The translations under genes were made by a program, and so were the position numbers. This document shows positions 45,288 through 53,306 of a stretch of DNA of 64,000 nucleotides, piece after piece; the stretch's first letter is position 1, and every line of letters begins with the position of its first letter. Source of the DNA: Hyphomicrobiales bacterium. GTDB taxonomy: Bacteria; Pseudomonadota; Alphaproteobacteria; Rhizobiales; Rhizobiaceae. The notes under the pieces are model-generated. The model saw only the letters and a program-made list of their open reading frames with translations. It was not told the DNA's origin and searched no databases. The stretch spans positions 222,603 to 286,602 of the forward strand of contig UBMP01000008.1 in NCBI GenBank assembly GCA_900466575.1, written 5' to 3'.

Positions 45288-46445
45288 TCAGAACTTGATT
45301 GCCGCATAGAACATGGCAAACAGCCCGTCCATGAGGATGACGACGAAAATGGCGCGCACGACGGATGACGTCACGTGCTTGCCGAGCGATTCGGCGCTGC
45401 CGCCGACCTTGAGACCCTCCACAGCTGCAACGACACCGATGATGAGGGCCATGAATGGCGCCTTCAAGAGGCCTGCAATGATGGTCGAATAATCGATGGC
45501 ATGCCGCAACCGGGACAGGAAGACCTCGAAGGTGATGCCCGAATAGACCCAGGTGACGACCGCAGCGCCGGCGAGAGCTGCAAAATTGGCGATAATCGTC
45601 AGCAGCGGGAGAGAGAGGATGAGCGCAACGAGCCGCGGGAAAATCAGGACGCCGACCGGGTTCAGGCCCATGACCGTCAAAGCGTCGATTTCCTCGCGCA
45701 TCTTCATGGATCCCACTTCCGCGGTGATGGCACTGCCCGAGCGGCCCGCAATCATGATGGCGGTCAGCAGCACACCGATCTCGCGCAACTGCAGGATGCC
45801 GACGAGATCCACCACGAAAATTTCCGCCCCGAAATAGCGAAGCTGGAAGGCGCCCTGCTGGGCGATGATCGCTCCGATGAGAAAGCTCATCAGAAGGATG
45901 ATGGGGACCGCGCCAACACCCATACGGTCGATCTGATTGACGATGGATGCGGGAGACACCCCGGAACCGCGGCCAAGCTTGAGCTGGGCGCCGCTGACGG
46001 CGGACCCGAGGATATGCATCGAAAGAAGGATATCCTTCCAGAGGTCGACCGTCATCTTGCCGACAGGCGCCATCAAGCGAACGAACAGTCCGTCACGCGT
46101 CGGTCGGGCCGAAGTGTCCTCCTTGAGCCGTTCGGGCAACGAACTGATCAGGTCGAGATGGGATTTGTGCGCGTTGACAACCTCCGCCTCGCCACCCGCC
46201 GACGTGATGAGCCGGCGGATAAGCCAGGCGCCGGATGTATCGAGATGTTCCACGGCCGCGATGTCGATGACCGTTCGCCCGGAAAACGATTGACGCTCGA
46301 GCGCCATCATCTGCTGGCCGGCGCGACGCAAGGACGCCTGCCGCCAGTCGCCTGATAACGTCACGACACGTTCGGCGCCGGAGCCTCGCTCCTCGACCTC
46401 AAATGCGGCCTTTTCTGCCGGCAAGAAAGCCACCCTTATGAACAC
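45288..46445 (-). CDS. mlaE: Lipid transport ABC permease with N-terminal STAS domain (MlaE-like)
   Basis: This protein of about 385 residues joins an N-terminal STAS domain (about 15-110, RVVTLSGDWRQASLR and TVIDIAAVEHLDTSGAWLIRRL) to a MlaE permease domain (about 130-385, VPIILLMSFLIGAIIAQQGAFQLRYFGAEIFVVDLVGILQLREIGVLLTAIMIAGRSGSA). In E. coli the STAS protein MlaB is separate. The start is uncertain: GTG 46445 is used here, while GTG 46433 and TTG 46424 (with AAGGG at 8 bases) are also possible. It heads the mlaE-F-D-lipoprotein operon. Confidence 0.9.
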   Translation of the reverse strand: MFIRVAFLPAEKAAFEVEERGSGAERVVTLSGDWRQASLRRAGQQMMALERQSFSGRTVIDIAAVEHLDTSGAWLIRRLITSAGGEAEVVNAHKSHLDLISSLPERLKEDTSARPTRDGLFVRLMAPVGKMTVDLWKDILLSMHILGSAVSGAQLKLGRGSGVSPASIVNQIDRMGVGAVPIILLMSFLIGAIIAQQGAFQLRYFGAEIFVVDLVGILQLREIGVLLTAIMIAGRSGSAITAEVGSMKMREEIDALTVMGLNPVGVLIFPRLVALILSLPLLTIIANFAALAGAAVVTWVYSGITFEVFLSRLRHAIDYSTIIAGLLKAPFMALIIGVVAAVEGLKVGGSAESLGKHVTSSVVRAIFVVILMDGLFAMFYAAIKF

Positions 46446-46573
46446 GTCCCCTGGGGGAGAAATAATAACCGACGCCTCAATTCTGGCGTCCCACGCACTA
46501 CTCTTATATAGACCAAGCTCTCTACGTCGACAGCCCGACCTCACTATTAACTTCTTCCGAGCAAGGCAAAATC

Positions 46574-47557
46574 ATGATCCGTTACGCCGAAGCCACAATC
46601 GAGAGCTTTCCGATTGCCGGCAGCTTCACCATTTCCCGCGGCTCCAAGACTTCGGCGGACGTCGTGGTCTGCACCATTCGCGAGGGCGGTAACGCGGGGC
46701 GTGGCGAATGTGTTCCCTATCGGCGGTACGGAGAGACGATCGAAAGCGTCATGGCGGAAATCAACGCCATTCTCCCGATGGTGGTGGAAGGCATGGAACG
46801 CAGCGTGTTGCAGTCGCTGATGAAGCCCGGCGCTGCCCGCAACGCGGTCGATTGCGCGCTCTGGGACCTGGAGGCCAAGAAGAATGGGCGGACCGTGATG
46901 GAGGCCATGGGCCTCAGCATCGCGCGGCCGCTCGTCACGGCCTACACGATTTCTCTCGGCTCGCCGGAGGAGATGGCAGAGCAGACGGCGAAATGGGCGC
47001 ATCGCAGGCTCCTGAAGGTCAAGGTCGGCACGGGTGACGACGAATCACGCATCCGCGCGGTTCGTGCGGCTGCGCCCGACAGCGCCATTGTGATCGACGC
47101 CAACGAGGGTTGGCACGCCGACAATCTGATGCATCATCTGAATGTTGCCGCCGAATGCGGTATCGGTCTCATCGAGCAGCCTCTGCCGGCCGGACAGGAC
47201 GACTTGCTCGCCCGGATCCCGCATCCCGTGCCGATCTGCGCCGACGAAAGCGCGCATGAGACGGAAGGGCTCGAACTGCTGCGGGATCGTTATGACGCGA
47301 TCAACATCAAGCTCGACAAGGCGGGCGGGTTGACCGAAGCGCTGAAGATGAAGAACCGGGCGCGGGAGCTCGGCTACGAGGTGATGGTCGGCTGCATGGT
47401 CGGCACGTCGCTGGCCATGGCTCCGGCCGTCTTGCTCGCTCAGGATGCCGACTTCGTCGATCTCGACGGACCTTTGCTGCTGGCCCGCGACCGCACGCCC
47501 GGTCTGGTCTACGACGCCTCGCTCGTCCTGCCGCCCGCCCCTGCCCTCTGGGGCTGA
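46574..47557 (+). CDS. Enolase-superfamily epimerase/racemase (dipeptide epimerase or N-acetyl-D-Glu racemase type)
   Basis: This 327-residue enzyme has the muconate-lactonising enzyme fold. The catalytic lysine pair is LLKVKVG (about 137-143) and IKLDKAGG; metal ligands are Asp/Glu/Asp in IVIDANEGW, GLIEQPL and ICADES. This resembles L-Ala-D/L-Glu epimerases and the rhizobial DgcA racemases. DgcA is usually next to DgcN, which is not present here, so the dipeptide epimerase role in murein recycling is as likely. The 3' end overlaps the convergent MFS gene by 49 bases. Confidence 0.87.
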   Translation: MIRYAEATIESFPIAGSFTISRGSKTSADVVVCTIREGGNAGRGECVPYRRYGETIESVMAEINAILPMVVEGMERSVLQSLMKPGAARNAVDCALWDLEAKKNGRTVMEAMGLSIARPLVTAYTISLGSPEEMAEQTAKWAHRRLLKVKVGTGDDESRIRAVRAAAPDSAIVIDANEGWHADNLMHHLNVAAECGIGLIEQPLPAGQDDLLARIPHPVPICADESAHETEGLELLRDRYDAINIKLDKAGGLTEALKMKNRARELGYEVMVGCMVGTSLAMAPAVLLAQDADFVDLDGPLLLARDRTPGLVYDASLVLPPAPALWG

Positions 47558-48732
47558 GAGAGCCAGCCGGCAAGCACGGAGAGCGTGCCGGCAATGGCGA
47601 GGACGCACATGAACAGGAAGCTGACGCCGCCGAACCGGTTGAACACGAAGCCGCAGAAGAAGGTCGAAACAGCCAGGAAGATATTGCTGTAGAAGAAATA
47701 CAGCCCCTGGGCCGTCGCCTCCTGATGCCCTGGCACGCGCTGCGTAATCAGCCGCTGCAATCCGAGATGCGCCGTGGCAAAGGTGAAGGCGTGCAGGATC
47801 TGCAGCGGAATGAAGCTATAGAAATCTGTCGCCAGCGGAAACGCAGCCCAGCGAACCATCGACATCATCGTTCCGGCAAAGATGAGCTGCCAGATCGAAA
47901 AGCGGCGCAGCAGCCAGCTCGACCACAGAAAGACGCAGACTTCCGCCGCAACGCCCGCGCCCCAGAGAAGACCAATCTGCGAACCCGTGATGCCGATCTG
48001 CTCCCAGTAGAGCGAGGAGAACGTATAGAGCATTGCGTGGCTGGAGCCGGAAAGCGTGACGCCGATCAGGACGAAAAGGAAATCCGGTTTGCGGAAGACC
48101 CGTTCGTCGGGAGGAACCACGGCAGGTTCCGTGATGGGGCGCAAGCGGCTGACGCCGGTGCGTGGCGCAATAAGCCCGCCCAGCACGGTCAGGAGAAAGC
48201 CGAACGTGATGGCCGGCAGAACCGCGCCTGCACCATGCGCCCCAACAAGGTAGCCGCCCGCCAGGGTGGAAACGATAAAGAGGATCGAGCCCCACATGCG
48301 CATATGGCCGTACTGGTATCCCCAGCGGCGCGCACCGGTCATCATCAGCGATTCGGCAACGGGCGAGTAGGGCGAGTAGAAGGCGCCGAGCAGGCCATAG
48401 ATCAGCAGGACCGGCCAGAAGGCCACCGAATAGAACATGGCGCAGCAGGTGATCAGCGAGGTCAACCCCGACCAGAACAGCACCGTCGCGCGTTCCCCGA
48501 TCCGGTCCGACAGTGCCGCCACAACCGGTGCAACAATCACCCGGACAATCAGAGGCACGCCGGTGATCAAACCAATCTGCCAATCGGCGAGATGCAGGGA
48601 CTGAAGCCAGACCGGAAAATACGGCATCAGCAAAGCATTGGTGATCATGGGCGCGCAGAACGTCATCGCGGCCCGCGTCCTGTAATAGAACGGCGCTTGC
48701 CCGAACTGGGCATCCGAAAGAACAGTGGTCAT
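47509..48732 (-). CDS. MFS transporter (HcaT / nucleoside:H+ symporter-like)
   Basis: This 407-residue protein has 12 membrane segments and the family start APFYYRTRAAMTFCAPMITNALLMPYFPVWLQSLHL, found in MFS_1-like proteins related to HcaT (phenylpropionate permease) and LacY-type symporters. Other features are SDRIGERATVLFWSG (loop motif) and SPYSPVAESLMM. Substrate is unknown. It overlaps the convergent epimerase by 49 bases, and the last 16 residues are encoded opposite the epimerase C-terminus. Confidence 0.86.
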   Translation of the reverse strand: MTTVLSDAQFGQAPFYYRTRAAMTFCAPMITNALLMPYFPVWLQSLHLADWQIGLITGVPLIVRVIVAPVVAALSDRIGERATVLFWSGLTSLITCCAMFYSVAFWPVLLIYGLLGAFYSPYSPVAESLMMTGARRWGYQYGHMRMWGSILFIVSTLAGGYLVGAHGAGAVLPAITFGFLLTVLGGLIAPRTGVSRLRPITEPAVVPPDERVFRKPDFLFVLIGVTLSGSSHAMLYTFSSLYWEQIGITGSQIGLLWGAGVAAEVCVFLWSSWLLRRFSIWQLIFAGTMMSMVRWAAFPLATDFYSFIPLQILHAFTFATAHLGLQRLITQRVPGHQEATAQGLYFFYSNIFLAVSTFFCGFVFNRFGGVSFLFMCVLAIAGTLSVLAGWLSQPQRAGAGGRTSEAS

Positions 48733-48867
48733 GGTTTACCTGGAGACGTGTGTCCGCGGAAAATGCCGGGACGACTCGATTGCTAACACGCTCTTATGAG
48801 GTACGCCAATCAGCCTTTTTAATGGCTTGATCAATTCCGTGAAAACACGAGGGTCGGTGTGACTTTT

Positions 48868-49188
48868 TTATCGGCTTCTGAGCGCCGCACCGAGCGCGGT
48901 CCGGGCAAGGTCGGCCATCTCGTCAGGGTCGTCCCAGCCGATTTCCGGCATCGACCAATAGGGCATGGAGACGTCCTTGCCGGTCTTCCTGTGCTGGTAG
49001 GTCCACCGCACGCCGCCTGCCGCCTCATACTTGTCGGCACACTCGGCGTCGCCCTTCAGGAGCATGCGGTCCCGCAGCCAGATGGCGATGATCTCGCCGT
49101 CGCTGTAGATGCCCTTGCCGCCGAACATGCGGCGGATGGATATGGGGGCGACGGCCTGAAACATCTCCTCAAGCTGGTCGTTGTCCAT
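48868..49188 (-). CDS. TfoX/Sxy N-terminal domain protein
   Basis: This 106-residue protein is a stand-alone TfoX_N domain (PF04993): IRRMFGGKGIYSDGEIIAIWLRDRMLLKGDAE and PYWSMPEIGWDDPDEMADLARTALGAAL. In gammaproteobacteria TfoX activates competence genes, but rhizobial stand-alone domains have no known role. ATG 49188 is used (GTG 49191 directly precedes). It follows the molybdopterin-binding fusion gene by 3 bases and is the last gene of that run. Confidence 0.87.
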   Translation of the reverse strand: MDNDQLEEMFQAVAPISIRRMFGGKGIYSDGEIIAIWLRDRMLLKGDAECADKYEAAGGVRWTYQHRKTGKDVSMPYWSMPEIGWDDPDEMADLARTALGAALRSR

Positions 49189-49191
49189 CAC

Positions 49192-50805
49192 CTAACCTCT
49201 CAGAACACCGCCGGCCGCTTCGATCGCCTCGATCGTATCCACGTCCAGATGCGCCGCCTCGCCGATCTCTACATCGACGACCGGCAGGCCGCTTTTCTCG
49301 ATGATATGCCGCGCACCAACATCACCCTCAAGCCGCAGCAGGGCCGGATAAAGCGTCTTCGGCAGGATGACCGGATTGCCGCGCTTGCCGGCGGAAACCG
49401 CCCGCACGATGGTATTGCCGCCTTCGGCACGGAAGAAGTCGATCAGTTTGGCATAATCTTGAGAAGTGACGCCCGGCATGTCGGCAAGGGCGATGACGAC
49501 GCCATCCGTTTCGCGGAGCGCCTCCACGCCGACGCGAATCGAGGAGGCCATGCCGGAAGCGAAATCGGGATTGCGGTGGGTTTCGGCTGCGAGCCCCGAG
49601 AGCGCCCGTTCGATCTCCTCTGCGCGGTGACCGGTGACGACGGCAACCTTGTCTCCGCCGGCAGACAGTGCTGCAGAAACACTGCGGCGCACCAGCGGCT
49701 CTCCGGAAAATTCGGCCAGCAGCTTGTGTTTCTCACCCCCCATGCGGCTGGCGCGGCCGGCCGCGAGAACGGCGATGCCGATGGTCGGGCGGTGCGGCTC
49801 TTCCGTTGCCTTTTCGCGCGGCAGCGGACGCAGCGGAATTTCCATGAGAAGGCCTCCAACGCCAAGCGCGGCAGCATCTTTCTGCGTCAGTCTTTCGCCG
49901 GCGAGAATGCGGTTCAGGATCCAGTCGAAGCCGTTTTCCTTCGGGCTCCTGGCGCAGCCCGGCGCGCCGATGACGGGAACGCCATTGACATAACCCAGCA
50001 CGAGCAGATTGCCCGGATCGACCGGCATTCCGGCGATCGCGAGCTCCCCACCCGCGAGGCGAATGGCGGCGGGGATGACATCGTTTTCGTCGGTCATGGC
50101 GGATGCGCCGAAGACGATGACGAGGCCGTAACGGCTGGCGAAATCGCCTATGTGGGCCGCCACCGCCTGCGCATCATGGGAACAGCGAGCCTCTTGCGCG
50201 ATGTGGCTGCCGCTCGGGCGAAGTCGGTCTTCTGTGAGACGCTTCGTCTTGTCCATCACCGAGGGTTTGAGCGAGGGAAGCACCGTCGCGATCAGACCGG
50301 CTGTCAGGCTCGCAAAGGGCTTGACCGAGAAGGCTGAGCCCGATGTCAGCAGCGCCCTTCCCTTGTCGGCCAGTTCGGCGGACACGGCGAGCGGGATGAT
50401 CTTGACGGTTGCCACCAGATCGCCCTTGCGCACGGCCGAGCGGTCGGCCAGCGTCGCCAGCGTCAGCGCGGGATGGATGGCGTTAAACGCGTCGATCAGC
50501 GTGCGATCTGCGCGAAAAAGGCCGGTTGTCTCGGCATGGAAATTGACGCGGCCGGTGGCGGCGGGTGAGGCGTTGAAGCCATCGGCGTTGAGCGCAGACG
50601 CGATGCGTGATGCGGCTTCGTCCTCGCCGATGTCGCCGGGCTCCAGCCGCGCGGCGATGACCGAGGTAACCCCGGCAGCGCTTAACGTTACGATATCCGC
50701 TTCCGTTACGACATGTCCCTTCGGCAGGCGGCCGCCCTCGAACATCACCGAATGGGCAAGCACGCAGGCCTTCGCCTCGGCAACCGGCACCGCGCCGAAG
50801 ATCAT
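49192..50805 (-). CDS. MoeA-like molybdopterin-binding / MobA-like nucleotidyltransferase fusion
   Basis: This 537-residue protein joins two domains. Residues about 1-335 form a MoeA-like molybdopterin-binding region with LVIVFGASAMTDENDVIPAAI and LGYVNGVPVIGAPGCARSPKENGFDWI. Residues about 340-537 form an NTP-transferase domain with IAVLAAGRASRMGGEKHKLL and GVVIALADMPGVTSQDY, as in MocA, which makes the cytosine dinucleotide form of the cofactor used by xanthine/CO dehydrogenases. It should mature the molybdenum cofactor for a hydroxylase. Its start overlaps the XdhC stop by 4 bases. Confidence 0.87.
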   Translation of the reverse strand: MIFGAVPVAEAKACVLAHSVMFEGGRLPKGHVVTEADIVTLSAAGVTSVIAARLEPGDIGEDEAASRIASALNADGFNASPAATGRVNFHAETTGLFRADRTLIDAFNAIHPALTLATLADRSAVRKGDLVATVKIIPLAVSAELADKGRALLTSGSAFSVKPFASLTAGLIATVLPSLKPSVMDKTKRLTEDRLRPSGSHIAQEARCSHDAQAVAAHIGDFASRYGLVIVFGASAMTDENDVIPAAIRLAGGELAIAGMPVDPGNLLVLGYVNGVPVIGAPGCARSPKENGFDWILNRILAGERLTQKDAAALGVGGLLMEIPLRPLPREKATEEPHRPTIGIAVLAAGRASRMGGEKHKLLAEFSGEPLVRRSVSAALSAGGDKVAVVTGHRAEEIERALSGLAAETHRNPDFASGMASSIRVGVEALRETDGVVIALADMPGVTSQDYAKLIDFFRAEGGNTIVRAVSAGKRGNPVILPKTLYPALLRLEGDVGARHIIEKSGLPVVDVEIGEAAHLDVDTIEAIEAAGGVLRG

Positions 50806-51497
50806 GCGCCGGCTCCAATCGCCCGCTTGCGCAGCGCCTGGATGATGTCGCCGAGGATCGCGACGGCGATTTCGCCGGGCGTGGATGCGCCGATATCGAG
50901 ACCAATAGGGGCGGAAATCCGGGCGATCTGCGCGTCGGTGCAGCCGGCTTCCTTCAGCCGCTCCACGCGCTTTGCATGCGTCTTGCGGCTGCCGAGCGCG
51001 CCGATATAGAAGCAGCCGGTTTTCAGCGCCGAAACAAGCGGATAATCGTCGATCTTCGGATCGTGAGTCACCGCGACCAGCGCCGTGAAGGCATCGAGAG
51101 GAGATTCCTTCAGAACATCTTCCGGCCAGTCGGCGGTGAGCTTCACGCCGGCAAAACGTTCGGGCGTCGCAAAGGCCGTGCGCGGATCGATGATCTCGAG
51201 ATCGAAGCCGGCCACGGGTGCCATGGCGGCCAGCGCCTGGCTGATATGAACCGCGCCGATGACGACAATCCTCGGCGGGGGGACATGGACGTTGAGGAAG
51301 AAGCTCTTGCCCCCTTCCTCGACCAGACCGGACTTGCCGGAGAGGAAAGCTTTGTTCAGCGCGTCGGTCGAAACGCCGTCCAGCGCCTCGCCTTCCAGCG
51401 CCAGCCGGTCCTCACCCGTTGCCAGGTCGGTCACGAGGATGGCGGCGCGGCGGGCGCGCTTGGCCTCGTTCAACTGTTTCAGGATCTCGATGCGCAT
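50802..51497 (-). CDS. XdhC family protein (Rossmann domain)
   Basis: This 231-residue protein has the XdhC C-terminal Rossmann domain (RIVVIGAVHISQALAAMAPVAGFDLEIIDPRTAFATPERF, then VAVTHDPKIDDYPLVSALKTGCFYIGALGSRKTHAKR and PIGLDIGASTPGEIAVAILGDIIQ). XdhC proteins bind the cofactor and hand it, after sulfuration, to xanthine dehydrogenase-type enzymes. Its start overlaps the upstream XdhC_CoxI gene stop by one base (TGATG), and its stop overlaps the MoeA/MobA-like start (ATGA), so the three are translationally coupled. Confidence 0.9.
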   Translation of the reverse strand: MRIEILKQLNEAKRARRAAILVTDLATGEDRLALEGEALDGVSTDALNKAFLSGKSGLVEEGGKSFFLNVHVPPPRIVVIGAVHISQALAAMAPVAGFDLEIIDPRTAFATPERFAGVKLTADWPEDVLKESPLDAFTALVAVTHDPKIDDYPLVSALKTGCFYIGALGSRKTHAKRVERLKEAGCTDAQIARISAPIGLDIGASTPGEIAVAILGDIIQALRKRAIGAGA

Positions 51498-51826
51498 CAG
51501 GCAACCTTTTCGACATAGACGCGGATGCGGCCGCCGCACGAGAGGCCGACGCGCCACGCCGTCTCGTCCGCCACGCCGAATTCCAGCATGCGTGAGCTGC
51601 CCGAACCGATAACGTCCATAGCTTCCGTAATGACCGCGCCTTCGACGCAACCTCCGGAAACGGAGCCGTGGAAATTGCCCTCGCCGTCGATCACCAGATG
51701 ACTGCCGACCGGGCGCGGCGCGGAGCCCCAAGTCTCGATGACGGTCGCCAGCGCCACATCGCGACCCTCATTCTTCCAGCCTTCCGCGATGAGAAGCGGA
51801 TCGTCAAAACCTGCGATGTCGTTCAT
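51497..51826 (-). CDS. XdhC/CoxI N-terminal domain protein
   Basis: This 109-residue protein is a single XdhC_CoxI domain (PF02625): VALATVIETWGSAPRPVGSHLVIDGEGNFHGSVSGGCVEGAVITEA, with the conserved cysteine in GGCVEG and a second in LSCGGRIRVYVE. In many XdhC proteins this domain is fused to the Rossmann domain; here the two halves are separate overlapping genes. It acts in maturation of a molybdenum hydroxylase. It starts 35 bases before the palindromic element that separates it from coxE. Confidence 0.9.
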   Translation of the reverse strand: MNDIAGFDDPLLIAEGWKNEGRDVALATVIETWGSAPRPVGSHLVIDGEGNFHGSVSGGCVEGAVITEAMDVIGSGSSRMLEFGVADETAWRVGLSCGGRIRVYVEKVA

Positions 51827-51860
51827 CGGTGCCTCCGTTTGCGTGTCGTCGGGGGCGATT

Positions 51861-52045
51861 ACCCCCTCTCTTGCAAAATCTACGACTTAGCCTGCGGCTA
51901 AGACCGTGATTTTGCTTTCTCCCCCACCAGGGGGGAGATGGGGAGGATGCCGAACCCGCAGTCTCCAATCTCCCCCCTGGTGGGGGAGAACGGAATTTCA
52001 GCATCTTAGCTTCAGCTAAGTGCTAGAAATTCCAAGAGAGGGGGT
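51861..52045. repeat. Composite palindromic intergenic element, copy 1
   Basis: This 185-base element is a set of nested inverted repeats. The outermost arms ACCCCCTCTCTTG / CAAGAGAGGGGGT are 13 bases; two hairpins with CTTAGC/GCTAAG stems (51874-51914 and 51992-52033) come next; 23-base perfect arms (51917-51939 and 51968-51990) lie inside, each itself a partial palindrome of the form CTCCCCC-N-GGGGGAG. A related element lies at 63714-63858. It resembles Rhizobiaceae mosaic repeats. It separates the XdhC genes from coxE within one gene cluster. Confidence 0.8.
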
Positions 52046-52063
52046 CGGCCCTCCATGTCTCAA

Positions 52064-53302
52064 TCAAACCCGCCCCAAATACCGCCGCGGGTCCGCCTTC
52101 CTCCCACCGCCCTCGCCCGACAACACCGCCACCAGATCACCGATGGCTTCCAGATTATGGACCGGGCGGAACTCGTCGACGTGGGGCAGCATGGCGCGAA
52201 CACCGCGGGCTCGTGGCTCGAACCCATCAAAACGTAGGAGCGGATTGAGCCAAATCAAGCGGCGGCAGGAACGATGCAGCCGATCCATCTCGATTTGCAG
52301 TTCTTCGATGCTGTCGCGCTCCAGACCGTCCGTGATGAGAAGCACGCTCGCGCCCTGCCCCAGAACGCGCCGCGCCCAGAGCCGGTTGAACTCGCGCAGC
52401 GTCTCGCCGATGCGGGTACCGCCAGACCAGTCGGTGACGGCGGAGGAACAGGCGTCGAGCGCTTCGTCCGGGTCCTTTTGGCGCATCTGACGGGTGACAT
52501 TGGTCAGCCGCGTGCCGAAGAGGAATGTGTGAACCCGCCGCCGCTTTTCCGTCATGGCGTGGAGGAAATGCAGGAAGATGCGGGTGTATTGGCTCATCGA
52601 GCCGGAAATGTCGGCGAGAATCACGAGCGGCGGGTGGATCGTCCGCTGCTCCTTGAACTTCGGCAGGAGCAGGTCACCGCCGGTCTTCATGCTGGCGCGC
52701 ATGGTCTGGCGGGCGTCGAAGATCTTGGGACGGTTCGACGGACGGAAGCGGCGGGTCCGCACCTCATCGAAGGGAAGCTGGATACGGGCGATCTCCGCCT
52801 TGGCGATGGCGAGCTCCTTCGCCGACATCTGGGCAAAATCCATCTTCCGCAGCACTTCCGAGCCGGACATGGTGAAGCGGGCATCGAATTCGATTTCCGG
52901 CTCTTCGGGCTTTGCGCTGTGGCGGTCCTTCTCAGCGACCAGCGCATCGGCTGCGCGGGACTGGCCGGCGCGGCTCTTCTCTTTCCGGCCGATATTGGGC
53001 GTGCCCGGCAGCATCATCTGCATCATCTTGGCGATGAGTTCGCGCGAGCGCCAGAACAGGCGAAAGGCCTCGTCGAAGACAACTTTGTCCTCGTGGCGCT
53101 TGACGAAGACGGCGAAGAGGGCGGTGTAGAATTCCTCACGCGAGCCGATGCCGATGGCCTCGACCGCCTCCACCGCATCGATCACCGCACCGGGACCGAT
53201 CTTCAGCCCCGCCTTGCGCAGTGCGCGCGCAAAATAGGTGATGTTGTCGGCAAGCCTGCCGTCACCTCTCCCGTCACTCGCGAATTCGCCCGAGACATCC
53301 AT
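52064..53302 (-). CDS. CoxE-like VWA domain protein
   Basis: This 412-residue protein has an N-terminal region typical of CoxE (NITYFARALRKAGLKIGPGAVIDAVEAVEAIGIGSREEFYTALFAVFVKRHED) and a VWA domain with the MIDAS motif DISGSMSQYTR and ITDGLERD. CoxE works with the MoxR ATPase CoxD to mature CO dehydrogenase-type molybdenum enzymes. It starts 4 bases after the MoxR-like stop, so the two are an operon, as is usual for MoxR-VWA pairs. Confidence 0.9.
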   Translation of the reverse strand: MDVSGEFASDGRGDGRLADNITYFARALRKAGLKIGPGAVIDAVEAVEAIGIGSREEFYTALFAVFVKRHEDKVVFDEAFRLFWRSRELIAKMMQMMLPGTPNIGRKEKSRAGQSRAADALVAEKDRHSAKPEEPEIEFDARFTMSGSEVLRKMDFAQMSAKELAIAKAEIARIQLPFDEVRTRRFRPSNRPKIFDARQTMRASMKTGGDLLLPKFKEQRTIHPPLVILADISGSMSQYTRIFLHFLHAMTEKRRRVHTFLFGTRLTNVTRQMRQKDPDEALDACSSAVTDWSGGTRIGETLREFNRLWARRVLGQGASVLLITDGLERDSIEELQIEMDRLHRSCRRLIWLNPLLRFDGFEPRARGVRAMLPHVDEFRPVHNLEAIGDLVAVLSGEGGGRKADPRRYLGRV

Positions 53303-53306
53303 CCTG

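Noticed and set aside
48868..49188. TfoX-domain gene as evidence of a competence system
   Set aside because: Only a stand-alone N-terminal domain is present, no competence genes are near, and such domains are widespread in non-competent alphaproteobacteria.
51861..52045. Composite palindrome as a CRISPR array or IS remnant
   Set aside because: There are no regularly spaced identical repeats with unique spacers, and no transposase fragment.
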